From contig CAVWCR010000003.1 in assembly GCA_963753575.1 (NCBI GenBank), forward strand, positions 372,001 through 436,000: DNA of 64,000 nt, in the 5' to 3' direction. This DNA comes from VAZQ01 sp963753575. GTDB taxonomy: Bacteria > Pseudomonadota > Alphaproteobacteria > Rhizobiales > Xanthobacteraceae. Both the position numbers and the translations under genes were made by a program. Shown in pieces: positions 1 through 7,010 of the stretch. Position 1 is the stretch's first letter. Each line of letters begins with the position of its first letter. Under the pieces are notes generated by a model. That model saw only the letters and a program-made list of their open reading frames with translations. It made no database searches and had not been told where the DNA came from.

Positions 1-218
1 GGCATTCCGGAAGCTCCCGACCCGATGACGACAACGTCTGCCTCATAGTCCCACTTGATGCCGTCGGCGCCCTGCGCAGCCGTCGTGCTGACGCTGCCGC
101 CGAGGGTGGCCGCACTGACACCAGCAACCGCACCCTGTTTGAGGAAATTTCGCCGGCTGACCGACTTGTCTTTCTCGGGCTTTCCTTGTTCCGGTTTGCC
201 GTCGCGTTTCCTGGCCAT
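1..218 (-). CDS. Tat-exported FAD-dependent oxidoreductase (partial, N-terminus only)
   Basis: The gene runs off the left edge and only about 72 N-terminal residues are visible. A charged N-region is followed by SRRNFLK and an alanine/glycine-rich hydrophobic stretch, which is a Tat signal, so the protein is probably exported folded with its cofactor. Next comes a beta strand with the dinucleotide-binding motif VVVIGSGASG. This arrangement is typical of fumarate reductase/ketosteroid dehydrogenase-type flavoproteins, but the substrate cannot be judged from this part. The start is well supported by an AAGGAGG ribosome site just upstream (222-230). A perfect 16-bp tandem duplication lies in its leader (254-285). 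Confidence 0.8.
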   Translation of the reverse strand, partial: MARKRDGKPEQGKPEKDKSVSRRNFLKQGAVAGVSAATLGGSVSTTAAQGADGIKWDYEADVVVIGSGASGM

Positions 219-253
219 GTCTTTCCTCCTTGTTGCTATTGCTGCGGTGCTTG

Positions 254-285
254 TTGTTCAGTGAGCGAATTGTTCAGTGAGCGAA
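254..285. repeat. 16-bp perfect tandem duplication in the leader of the flavoprotein gene
   Basis: The unit TTGTTCAGTGAGCGAA occurs twice back to back, 36 bp upstream of the flavoprotein start. It may be simple replication slippage or a doubled binding site; nothing in the sequence decides between these. Confidence 0.8.
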
Positions 286-583
286 GCCAATCCCGAATGG
301 GATTTTGGGTCAACCTTACAGCCCCGAAAGTTCGTCGGAAAGTGGGGCATTTCGCGGCAGCAGCAGATTCGATCCTCGATATGTGCCGACCTGGCCAGCT
401 GCGGCGCGGCCCGTCATGTCGGAATGTCGGAGCAGCCCCGCCCGGGGGCATGGCGTAGACGACTGACAATGCGGTTGCTGCGGTGCGGGAGGCCTCAACT
501 CGATCCCCCTGGCAGGTCTGCCTTTCTGCCGGTTGTGGCGGCAAGGTGGACATCAGCCAGCGCCGGTGACCCGCCTTGGCCCT

Positions 584-694
584 GCGCCGACGATGCGCGC
601 GAGCAAGGTCTGCGCGGTGCTCTGATAGCTCAGGAGCTCGAACACGCGCGCGAGCTCGCCCGGCATGATGTGGACGGCCACACGCGGTTCCTCA
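584..694 (-). pseudogene. Remnant of the C-terminal end of a PcaB-like lyase gene
   Basis: About 110 bp closely match the 3' end of the complete PcaB-like gene at 4810-6153. The decoded remnant contains PGELARVFELLSYQ followed by TAQTLLARIVG, against PGELARVFELLSYQ and SAQTFLERIVG in the full gene. No upstream part of the enzyme is present, so this is a non-functional leftover of a duplication or rearrangement. The rest of the 219-737 gap shows no convincing gene. Confidence 0.75.
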
Positions 695-737
695 GGTCGA
701 CGCCACACCGCCCCGTTGCTCAAATGTGGGAAGCATC

Positions 738-1493
738 TCAATGCGACAGTGCGGCTTCGAGCTTCTGGCCGAATTCGGCCAGTTCCTCAGCATTGATATC
801 GCTTACCGCCCAAAAGCTCAGGCCCTGCAAGTTTCGGCGCCAGATGTGAAAGCCATTCAGACTTTCCATCGTGCCGCGCTGAGCCGAGCCCGAAGCCGGC
901 GCACAGAACAGATTGATGATGTGGAGCCGGCGGCGATAGACGATGGCCGCGACCGGCTTTGCGTCCACGTAATCGAGACGGCCGCCGAGCAAGGTAAATC
1001 CCTGCGCCGTGAGATCGATTACCGGAGGAGAGACCTCCAGCTGGCCGTTGAACCATGGCTTGACCGTGTGCTGGTCGCTTGACTGCACATCGGTCAAGTG
1101 CTGGGCCTGCAGCGAGCGCAAATGTGCCGACACGATCTCGCCCAGAATGCGCTGCTGGTCGTCGGCCCGCATCAGCACCATGAATACGCCCGACGCAGCC
1201 AGTGCGCTTGCCATCGTGCCGAATGCAAAACCCCTGATGGCCGCGCGCCGGGTCGGTGCAACAACGCTTGCGGGAGCCGGAAGCTTGCTCTTGATCCTGT
1301 CGCGGAGCGCCGCGGGAGCTGAATAGCCGAGCTTCGCCGAGGCCATGGTCCGACGCAGTTGCTCAACGTCGCGCAAGTGGGCCGCGCAATCGGCGCAGGT
1401 TGCGACATGCGCCTCGACCTCGCGCACATGCCCGGCATCGAGTTCGCCGTCGATCAGCGCATGCAGCAGAACATCGGCTTCATCGCATTTCAT
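738..1493 (-). CDS. Anti-sigma factor with zinc-finger (zf-HC2) domain
   Basis: This 251-residue protein is a membrane-anchored regulator predicted to bind and silence the ECF sigma factor encoded just upstream. Its N-terminus shows the ZAS-type zinc site H-x3-C-x2-C (EAHVATCADC, roughly residues 28-37). A single transmembrane segment follows at about residues 88-110, then a periplasmic C-terminal domain of unknown ligand. Its ATG overlaps the sigma factor stop by four bases (ATGA), so the pair should be translationally coupled. It is the last gene of the metallophosphoesterase-cupredoxin-sigma-anti-sigma operon. Confidence 0.88.
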   Translation of the reverse strand: MKCDEADVLLHALIDGELDAGHVREVEAHVATCADCAAHLRDVEQLRRTMASAKLGYSAPAALRDRIKSKLPAPASVVAPTRRAAIRGFAFGTMASALAASGVFMVLMRADDQQRILGEIVSAHLRSLQAQHLTDVQSSDQHTVKPWFNGQLEVSPPVIDLTAQGFTLLGGRLDYVDAKPVAAIVYRRRLHIINLFCAPASGSAQRGTMESLNGFHIWRRNLQGLSFWAVSDINAEELAEFGQKLEAALSH

Positions 1494-2122
1494 TTGGAAC
1501 CACTCCTGCCTTCAGCAGTGACCCATGCCTCGCGCAGCAGGCCGCGCGCCCGCGCCAGCCGCGACATCACCGTACCGATCGGGGCCTCAATGATTGTTGC
1601 GATATCGCGGTAGGATAGATCGTTGATCTCGCGCAATACGATCACTTCCTTGAACTCGGGCGGCAGCTCCGAGATGAGCCTGCGCATCGTGTCCGACTCG
1701 GCCTGTCTCACCATCGTCTGCTCGGGCGTTTCGCTGTCCTCACTCCAGATCGGTTCCACCGCGGCGTTGTCGGTTTCGCTGACATCGGTCGCCGTGTAGA
1801 CGAGCCGCGCGCCTGCGTTGTATGTCGCATGACAGACGTTGCGCAGAATGGCGAGCAGCCACGGCTTGATCGGACCGCCGCGAAAGGTGTCGAAATGGCG
1901 GAATGCGCGCAGGTAACATTCCTGAACCGCATCATCGGCGTCGCTGGCGTTGCGCAACAGGTAGCGCGCCAGCGTATAGATCTCGTCGAGATGCGGAATC
2001 GCGAGGCTCTCAAAGCGATCCGTCTTGTCGCCATTGTCGAGGTGGGCAGCACCGCGCATCGGTGCTGCCCGCCCGGATTTCTCGTTGGAGAAGCGGATCA
2101 CTTGAGGCCGCCTGTCGGACAT
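1490..2122 (-). CDS. ECF-family RNA polymerase sigma factor
   Basis: The 210-residue protein has sigma-70 region 2 (LARYLLRNASDADDAVQECY, around residues 48-70) and region 4 (LSYRDIATIIEAPIGTVMSR, around residues 155-175), with no region 1 or 3, as expected of ECF factors. The ATG at 2122 is chosen because it overlaps the cupredoxin stop as TGATG. An upstream in-frame start would lie deep inside the cupredoxin gene. It is sandwiched between cupredoxin and its anti-sigma factor. It probably drives its own operon and the divergent secreted-protein gene through the shared motif at 3449-3473 and 3621-3645. Confidence 0.9.
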   Translation of the reverse strand: MSDRRPQVIRFSNEKSGRAAPMRGAAHLDNGDKTDRFESLAIPHLDEIYTLARYLLRNASDADDAVQECYLRAFRHFDTFRGGPIKPWLLAILRNVCHATYNAGARLVYTATDVSETDNAAVEPIWSEDSETPEQTMVRQAESDTMRRLISELPPEFKEVIVLREINDLSYRDIATIIEAPIGTVMSRLARARGLLREAWVTAEGRSGSK

Positions 2123-2478
2123 CAGTTGCTCGCGCCGGCTTCGACCACGATCGATCCGGTCATCATCGGATGCAAGGAGCAAAAATACGCGTAGGTCCCT
2201 GGTTTCGTAAATGTGAACGAGACAGTGTCATTGGTATCCATGGCTTTCGATCGAAAGGGCATGGTCTGCGATGCCACCGTGTGGGGGATGTCGTCGCGGT
2301 TGGTCCATTTTACGGTGTCGCCCGCTTTCACCGTGAGCTGGATCGGGTTGAACTTGAAATTGTCGATGGTGACCTCGAGCTGAGCAGCGTGGGCACTCGC
2401 GACAAACGGAGCGAGTGCAGCCAAGGCAACGACGACCATCAGCCTTTGTGCGGGCTTTCTAGCCATTGTCATGGTCAT
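2122..2478 (-). CDS. Secreted cupredoxin (plastocyanin/amicyanin-like)
   Basis: A 118-residue exported blue-copper protein. After a signal peptide (cleavage near ASAHA-AQ) comes a single cupredoxin fold. The expected type 1 copper ligands are visible: His in DIPHTV, and Cys, His and Met in the C-terminal loop YFCSLHPMM. Three in-frame ATGs cluster at the start (2478, 2472, 2466); the first has an AAGG-type ribosome site. The start overlaps the stop of the upstream metallophosphoesterase by about 20 bp, and the stop overlaps the sigma factor start. The protein is probably a periplasmic electron carrier or copper-responsive partner of the signalling operon. Confidence 0.88.
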   Translation of the reverse strand: MTMTMARKPAQRLMVVVALAALAPFVASAHAAQLEVTIDNFKFNPIQLTVKAGDTVKWTNRDDIPHTVASQTMPFRSKAMDTNDTVSFTFTKPGTYAYFCSLHPMMTGSIVVEAGASN

Positions 2479-3415
2479 TGGTCTGGCCCTTGAGCTGGGT
2501 GTCGATGATTGCGAGCCGCTGCTCCCCCTGCTTGTAACGTACGTCGGTGATGCCGAGCAGGTTACGCAGTTTGCCGGCCTCGACCTGCATCGGGCCGGGC
2601 GACGGCGCGGTGCCGGGCGCTGGCTGCGGAAACGCGGTCGAGCGGGCGGTATGGAACGTCACATTGCCCTCGACCTTCTGCATGACCTGATGAATATGGC
2701 CGTTGAGCACGGTGACCGAGCCGAAGCGCTTGACGTAGCTGAGCGCGCGGGCGCCGTCTTCAGTGCCCCATCCCCAGGTCGGATAGACCGACCACAGCGG
2801 GATATGCGCAAAAATGACGATGGGGGTCGAGGCGGAGCGGCTCTTGAGATCATCCTCGATCCATTCGAGCTGTTCGTCGCCCAGGCTTCCCAGTCCGCCG
2901 GCTTTGAGGTTGGCGACGTTGACCAGGCCCATGAAGTGCACGCCGTTGGCGTCGAAGCTGTACCAGCCCGTGCCCTTGGTTCCGCGCCCATAGCGCTGCT
3001 TGTAGAGCTTGACGTCGGGATCGATGATGTCGTGTTCACCGGGAACGTAGTGCACGTCGAGCCGCGCCTGCGCGATGATGTGCTCGGCGTCGTCGAATTC
3101 CTTCTCTCTGGAGAGATGAGTGATGTCGCCGGTGTGAATCATGAATGCGGGCTTCGCCGGCAAGGCTTTGACGTGGCCAATGGCCTCCTCGAGCGTGCCC
3201 TTGGCGTTGGGGTTGGCCGGCTTGTCGAAGCCCACATGACTGTCGCTGATCTGCAGGAAGGTGAGCCCGTCCGCCGCTTGCGCCGACGCCTCGCCAATGA
3301 TGCCGAGCGAGATCGGAATACCGCCGGAAATGGTCCAGAGCACCCCGGTGCCTGCCCAGGTCATGCACTCGAGTACCCTACGGCGGCTTGGGTCGTCATG
3401 ATTGCTGTGGGTCAT
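2459..3415 (-). CDS. Tat-exported metallophosphoesterase
   Basis: This 318-residue calcineurin-like phosphoesterase has an N-terminal Tat-type signal (PSRRRVLECM then a hydrophobic stretch) and is probably periplasmic. The two-metal motifs are in order: DSHVG, GDITH, GEHD (the usual GNHD with Asn replaced by Glu), FAHIP and GHIHQ. Substrate is unknown. It is the first gene of the operon with cupredoxin, ECF sigma and anti-sigma, an arrangement that recurs in proteobacteria. The start lies about 34 bp downstream of the putative ECF promoter -10 element at 3449-3453. Confidence 0.88.
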   Translation of the reverse strand: MTHSNHDDPSRRRVLECMTWAGTGVLWTISGGIPISLGIIGEASAQAADGLTFLQISDSHVGFDKPANPNAKGTLEEAIGHVKALPAKPAFMIHTGDITHLSREKEFDDAEHIIAQARLDVHYVPGEHDIIDPDVKLYKQRYGRGTKGTGWYSFDANGVHFMGLVNVANLKAGGLGSLGDEQLEWIEDDLKSRSASTPIVIFAHIPLWSVYPTWGWGTEDGARALSYVKRFGSVTVLNGHIHQVMQKVEGNVTFHTARSTAFPQPAPGTAPSPGPMQVEAGKLRNLLGITDVRYKQGEQRLAIIDTQLKGQTNDHDNG

Positions 3416-3448
3416 GTCATTCTCCCGTGTGTGAGGTTCCGGGACTAG

Positions 3449-3473
3449 ATCGGACGGCGCTCGGGTTTATTCC
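3449..3473 (-). promoter_or_regulatory. Putative ECF sigma promoter for the metallophosphoesterase-cupredoxin-sigma operon
   Basis: Read on the minus strand, GGAATAAA is followed after exactly 12 bases by CCGAT. The identical motif with identical spacing occurs on the plus strand at 3621-3645, upstream of the divergent gene. Two matching motifs in one divergent intergenic region beside an ECF sigma gene suggest autoregulated promoters. GGAA-type -35 boxes are usual for ECF factors; the assignment to this sigma factor is inference. Confidence 0.55.
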
Positions 3474-3620
3474 CGGGGCCGACGAAATTCTGAGGATGTC
3501 CGGACCGCCTTCCACGCTTTGACCCTGCTGATGGCCGCCGTCTTACGGAGCGAATGCGCTCTGCATACTGAATGCGCCCTCGCCAAATGACGGATGTGGA
3601 CGCGGCCGGCGTTGCACCGA

Positions 3621-3645
3621 GGAATAAAGCGGCAGGCGCGCCGAT
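3621..3645 (+). promoter_or_regulatory. Putative ECF sigma promoter for the divergent small secreted protein
   Basis: GGAATAAA-N12-CCGAT on the plus strand, the same motif and spacing as in the opposite direction at 3449-3473. It lies about 70 bp upstream of the ATG at 3716. Confidence 0.5.
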
Positions 3646-3715
3646 AAAGACGTCGTAGGTCCTATGACCAGCTGCGATGAGCAGTCCCAACAGCAAAGAA
3701 GAAGGAGACGACGTT

Positions 3716-3973
3716 ATGAAAACTCATGTCCTGATCGCGCTCGCGATTGTAACCATGGCCACGACGCCGGTGTTCGCGCAGACGTCGAGGTCACACGCTC
3801 CGAAAAGCCAGTCGGCCTATGCGAGCGCCAACGCGTTTGCTTATGCAAAATCCGGCGTGCGCGCGGTCAACCGATCCCATGACGTGTTCGACACGCGCGG
3901 TCGTTTCGTCGGCTCGGACCCGGATCCGAACGTCCGCAACATGCTGGCGCACGATTCGGGTGTGAATGACTGA
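3716..3973 (+). CDS. Small secreted hypothetical protein
   Basis: An 85-residue protein with a clear signal peptide (MKTHVLIALAIVTMATTPVFA) and an excellent AAGAAGGAGA ribosome site that fixes the start at 3716. The mature part is short, hydrophilic and contains DTRGRFVGSDPDPNVR near the end, a pattern I associate with small exported proteins of Bradyrhizobium relatives. No catalytic motif is visible. It diverges from the ECF sigma operon and shares its putative promoter motif, so it may be an envelope-stress or metal-responsive member of the same regulon. Confidence 0.7.
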   Translation: MKTHVLIALAIVTMATTPVFAQTSRSHAPKSQSAYASANAFAYAKSGVRAVNRSHDVFDTRGRFVGSDPDPNVRNMLAHDSGVND

Positions 3974-3990
3974 GGCTAGTGCCCCGTTTC

Positions 3991-4042
3991 GATCTGAAGT
4001 TCCCAACCGAGTTTGCCGCAAGTGTTTTAGGAACTTCAGATC
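3991..4042. repeat. Palindromic intergenic repeat
   Basis: Perfect 13-bp arms GATCTGAAGTTCC (3991-4003) and GGAACTTCAGATC (4030-4042) enclose 26 bases. The flanks AGTGCC and GGCACT extend the symmetry imperfectly. It lies just after the small secreted gene. It could act as a stem-loop terminator, but there is no T tract; a dispersed repeat is the better guess. Confidence 0.75.
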
Positions 4043-4060
4043 AGCGGCACTAATCCGGTT

Positions 4061-4165
4061 GATGAGCCTGGTGCCTATCCGGGCGGCTGCGAAGCAGCCT
4101 GACCCGTAGCGGGTGAACGATAGGCGCCGACAACCCCCGGGGCACGGCCCCCGGGGGTCTTTGGC
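4061..4165 (+). ncRNA. Candidate structured small RNA with intrinsic terminator
   Basis: A 10-bp closing stem GGTGCCTATC (4070-4079) pairs with GATAGGCGCC (4119-4128), with one G-U. Inside are two hairpins: GGCTGC-GAA-GCAGCC (4085-4099) and CCCG-TAG-CGGG (4103-4113), giving a three-way junction. It is followed directly by a strong hairpin (4133-4158) with CTTT after it. No protein-coding signal is present here. I do not recognise an Rfam family. It could also be a structured 3' end of the upstream transcript. Confidence 0.45.
4133..4163 (+). terminator. Intrinsic terminator-like hairpin
   Basis: ACCCCCGGGG (4133-4142) and CCCCGGGGGT (4149-4158) form a perfect 10-bp stem with a 6-base loop, followed by CTTTGG. 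The T run is short but the stem is very stable. It ends the candidate small RNA. Confidence 0.6.
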
Positions 4166-4356
4166 AGTCGTGCGTCCCATCTGTTAGTAGCGGACAGAAC
4201 ACCCATCATCCTTGCGCAAGAAATCATCTGTGTGCAAAAAATCGGAGGCGTCTATGAGTTCCTGAAGGTCTTGATGTCAAACGCATTGCGATCGAGGCGC
4301 GTTCCGCGCCAACCAGATCAAAGCCCTCAAGCTACCCCGAGCCGTTCTTCAGCCGA

Positions 4357-4743
4357 ATGTCCGGGCGCGAAAAGCGCCCGCTGGGCGACTTGTTCGGTCT
4401 CAAGAATTTCGGAGTGAATCTCACGACCCTGAATCCGGGCGCAGAATCGGCGCTGCTGCATCGGCACAGCAGGCAGGACGAGTTTATCTACGTTCTTGAA
4501 GGCGCCCCGACATTGGTGACGGATCAGGGAGAGGTCGTACTCTCCCCCGGCATGTGCGCGGGCTTCCCGGCACAGGGCTTGGCTCACCAGCTCGTGAATC
4601 GGACGAACCGCAAGGTCACCTATCTCGAAATCGGGGATCGGACGCCCGGTGACGAAGGAAGTTATCCCGCCGACGATATCAAGGCCATGCTCGGGGAGGA
4701 CGGCAAGTGGCAGTTCACCCACAAAGACGGCAGAAAGTATTGA
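4357..4743 (+). CDS. Cupin-domain protein, probably frameshifted near its start
   Basis: The 128 residues from ATG 4357 form a single cupin barrel with metal-site motif 1 HRHSRQDEFIYVLEG (HxHx4E) and a motif 2 histidine in GFPAQGLAHQLV. Function of this subfamily is unknown. The reading frame continues upstream of 4357 with conserved-looking sequence (SSYPEPFFSRM, typical of full-length relatives of about 160 residues) back to about 4258, but contains no in-frame start. A good ribosome site (GGAGG, 4242-4246) and ATG at 4254 lie in another frame, one base off. A one-base indel near 4257, or a sequencing error, would join them. ATG 4357 itself has no ribosome site. Confidence 0.7.
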   Translation: MSGREKRPLGDLFGLKNFGVNLTTLNPGAESALLHRHSRQDEFIYVLEGAPTLVTDQGEVVLSPGMCAGFPAQGLAHQLVNRTNRKVTYLEIGDRTPGDEGSYPADDIKAMLGEDGKWQFTHKDGRKY

Positions 4744-4809
4744 TGATTACCGACCACTCCACCTTGCGGGTCGTGATTGATCGGTGCGGGCCCTTGGCTC
4801 CCACCTCGC

Positions 4810-6153
4810 TCACACCCGTCGCGCCGAGCGTGCGATCGCGCCGACGATGCGCTCGAGGAAGGTCTGCGCGCTGCCCTGATAGCTCAGGAGCTCGAACACG
4901 CGCGCGAGCTCGCCCGGCGTCATCTGGGCGGTCACGCGCGGATCCTCACCCATGATGATACTCAGGTGGCGCTTCTCGGCGAGCGCCTTGCGGCTGGCCT
5001 CCTCGATGATGCGCGCGGCCTCCCCGCGTCCGATCTTGGCGGCGAGCGCGGCCGTCACCGCTTCCGCCATCACCAGCCCCTGCGTGACGTCGATGTTGGC
5101 GCGCATGCGCTCGGCATCGATCTCGAGGCTCAGCGACAGCTCGGCGACGGCACCGAGCGCGTCGGATGCGGCCGTGAGCAGCGCCGGGAACGCCTGCCAT
5201 TGCGCCGCCGCGCCGCCGATTGAGCCTTCGTGCTCCTGCACCTGGCCAGCCACGATCGCCGCAAGCAGCCCGGGCGCGATCGTCGCCGCGCTGAGCGCAA
5301 CCGACGCCGCCGTCAGCTTGCGCTTCGTCAATGGCGCGCCGGGTGTCGGCTCCGACGCCTCGGCGACTTCGGTCTGGGCATAGAGCGCGACATCGCGCGC
5401 GATCTTGCCGCAGGTGCCGGTCAGGATTGCGAGCGCCGCCGCGACCTCGGCGACGCGATCGCTGTGGCCGTGGCTGGGCGCCTCCGGCAGCGACAGGTCG
5501 AGCAGCGCCGCCAGCCGCTCGGAGACCTTCAGGCTGTTCTCGCCGAGCGTCGCGAGCGTGCCGGCAACGCCGCCGAACTGCAGCACCAGGGCATCCTTGC
5601 GCAGCCGGCGCAGCCGCTCGCGCGAGCGCGAGAGCGCCGCCGCATAGCCCGCGAGCTTGAGGCCGAGCGGGATCGGCAGGGTGTGCTGGAGGCCGACACG
5701 GCTGACGGTGGCGGTGCGGCGATGGCGTCCCGCGAGCTGGGTGAAGCCCTCGATCGCACGGTTGAGGTCGGCGGTGAGCGCGTCGATCGCTTCGCGCAGC
5801 TCCAGCGTGAGCGCGGTGTCGGTCGCGTCCTGCTCGCTCATGCCCGAGCCCACGACGCGGGCGGCCTCGGCGTCGACCTTGGCGACTTCGACGGTGAGCG
5901 CGGACATGAGCGCGGCCGCCGGCGCCACCAGGAACTCGGCGCCAAGCGCCGCCGGCTCATAGCGCTCTGCGCGCGCGGCCTCGGCGATCTTGTCGGTGGC
6001 GAGCGCGGGAACAAGCCCTAGCGATGCCTGCGCGCGGGCGACCGCGACCACGACGTCGAGAATGCGCTGCATCCGCGCGCGATCGGCCACGATCGTGCGC
6101 ATCGCGGCGGGCGAGGCGCGCGAGGTCGGCGGCGAGGAGGACGGCATGGTCAT
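4810..6153 (-). CDS. PcaB-like (fumarase/aspartase superfamily) protein with degenerate active site
   Basis: At 447 residues from ATG 6153 it has the length and full-length alignment of 3-carboxy-cis,cis-muconate cycloisomerase (for example VLQFGG and GTLATLGE, KIARDVALYAQTE, and NIDVTQGLVMAEAV). The catalytic signatures are altered. The usual HxGATSQD is GSGMSEQD. The GSSTMPHKRNP loop is replaced by GAPLTKRKLTAAS. GRTWLQH is SRVGLQH, with only the last His kept. It is therefore probably not an active cycloisomerase, and no other protocatechuate genes are nearby. An open frame upstream to 6270 gives other possible starts. A partial copy of its 3' end lies at 584-694. It diverges from coxG. 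Confidence 0.75.
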   Translation of the reverse strand: MTMPSSSPPTSRASPAAMRTIVADRARMQRILDVVVAVARAQASLGLVPALATDKIAEAARAERYEPAALGAEFLVAPAAALMSALTVEVAKVDAEAARVVGSGMSEQDATDTALTLELREAIDALTADLNRAIEGFTQLAGRHRRTATVSRVGLQHTLPIPLGLKLAGYAAALSRSRERLRRLRKDALVLQFGGVAGTLATLGENSLKVSERLAALLDLSLPEAPSHGHSDRVAEVAAALAILTGTCGKIARDVALYAQTEVAEASEPTPGAPLTKRKLTAASVALSAATIAPGLLAAIVAGQVQEHEGSIGGAAAQWQAFPALLTAASDALGAVAELSLSLEIDAERMRANIDVTQGLVMAEAVTAALAAKIGRGEAARIIEEASRKALAEKRHLSIIMGEDPRVTAQMTPGELARVFELLSYQGSAQTFLERIVGAIARSARRV

Positions 6154-6386
6154 GACGGGTTCGCCCGTTCTCGGCTTCTTTGCCCGAGGCCGGGCGACTG
6201 GCGAAGCGGCAGGAACAACCGCAATCGGCGACACGTTTAACGGCCGACAGGCGGGCCGCCAACCCCCCAATCATCTCGCTCTAGGATTGCGCTACCATCG
6301 CAGCAGCCCCTCGCTTAGCGCAAAGGGCTTTTCTCGTGACCGCTCAGCGCCTAATACCTGCAGCACAACAATGGAGACCGGCGCCG

Positions 6387-6839
6387 ATGGCCATGACGAT
6401 GAACGGAGAGGTCCAACTCTCTGCAACCCGCGATAAGGTATGGGCGATGCTCAATGATCCCGAGGTGCTCAAGGTCTGCATCCCGGGCTGCGAGATGCTC
6501 GACATGAACGGCGAGAACGAATTCCAGGCCATCGCCAGCGTCAAGGTCGGGCCGGTGAAGGCGCGCTGGAAGGGTAAGGTGCGGCTCCTCGATCTCGACC
6601 CGCCCAACAGCTATCGCATCGTGGGGGAGGGCGAGGGCGGCGTCGCCGGCTTCGCCAAGGGCAACGCCAAGGTGTCGCTCTCCGACAAGGACGGCGGCAC
6701 GCTTCTTTCTTATGACGTCGAGGCGCAGATCGGCGGCAAGCTCGCCCAGCTCGGCCAGCGCCTGATCAACAGCGCTGCCAAGAAGACCGCAGATGACTTC
6801 TTCGTGAAGTTTGCGGCCGCGGTTGCGCCAAAAGAGTGA
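6387..6839 (+). CDS. coxG: CoxG-like SRPBCC protein
   Basis: A 150-residue SRPBCC/START-fold protein of the carbon monoxide dehydrogenase subunit G family (motifs VWAMLNDPEVLKVCIPGCE and YRIVGEGEGGVAGFAKG). CoxG proteins help anchor or assemble CO dehydrogenase at the membrane. Translation most likely starts at 6387, with GGAGA about 10 bases upstream. It is the first gene of the coxG-S-L-M set; a 171-bp gap separates it from coxS. Confidence 0.85.
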   Translation: MAMTMNGEVQLSATRDKVWAMLNDPEVLKVCIPGCEMLDMNGENEFQAIASVKVGPVKARWKGKVRLLDLDPPNSYRIVGEGEGGVAGFAKGNAKVSLSDKDGGTLLSYDVEAQIGGKLAQLGQRLINSAAKKTADDFFVKFAAAVAPKE

Positions 6840-7010
6840 GGCCGCGACCTCAATCGGTCTTGACCGCCGATACCTGCCGGGTCCAGAACTCGCCTTGTTA
6901 TAAGGTGAAAAACCGGGCAAAATCGACCGGATTTCCACTCAATCGGCAGCCGGCCGTGGCCGGCGGCGTCAAAAACAGGCCGTTCGGCCCTTGAATTCTA
7001 GGAGGTATCC

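Noticed and set aside
3445..3696. Minus-strand small frame between the phosphoesterase and secreted-protein genes
   Set aside because: No ribosome site or conserved feature, and it covers both putative promoters.
4810..6153. Assignment as functional protocatechuate-pathway cycloisomerase (pcaB)
   Set aside because: Active-site signatures are replaced and no pca genes are nearby.
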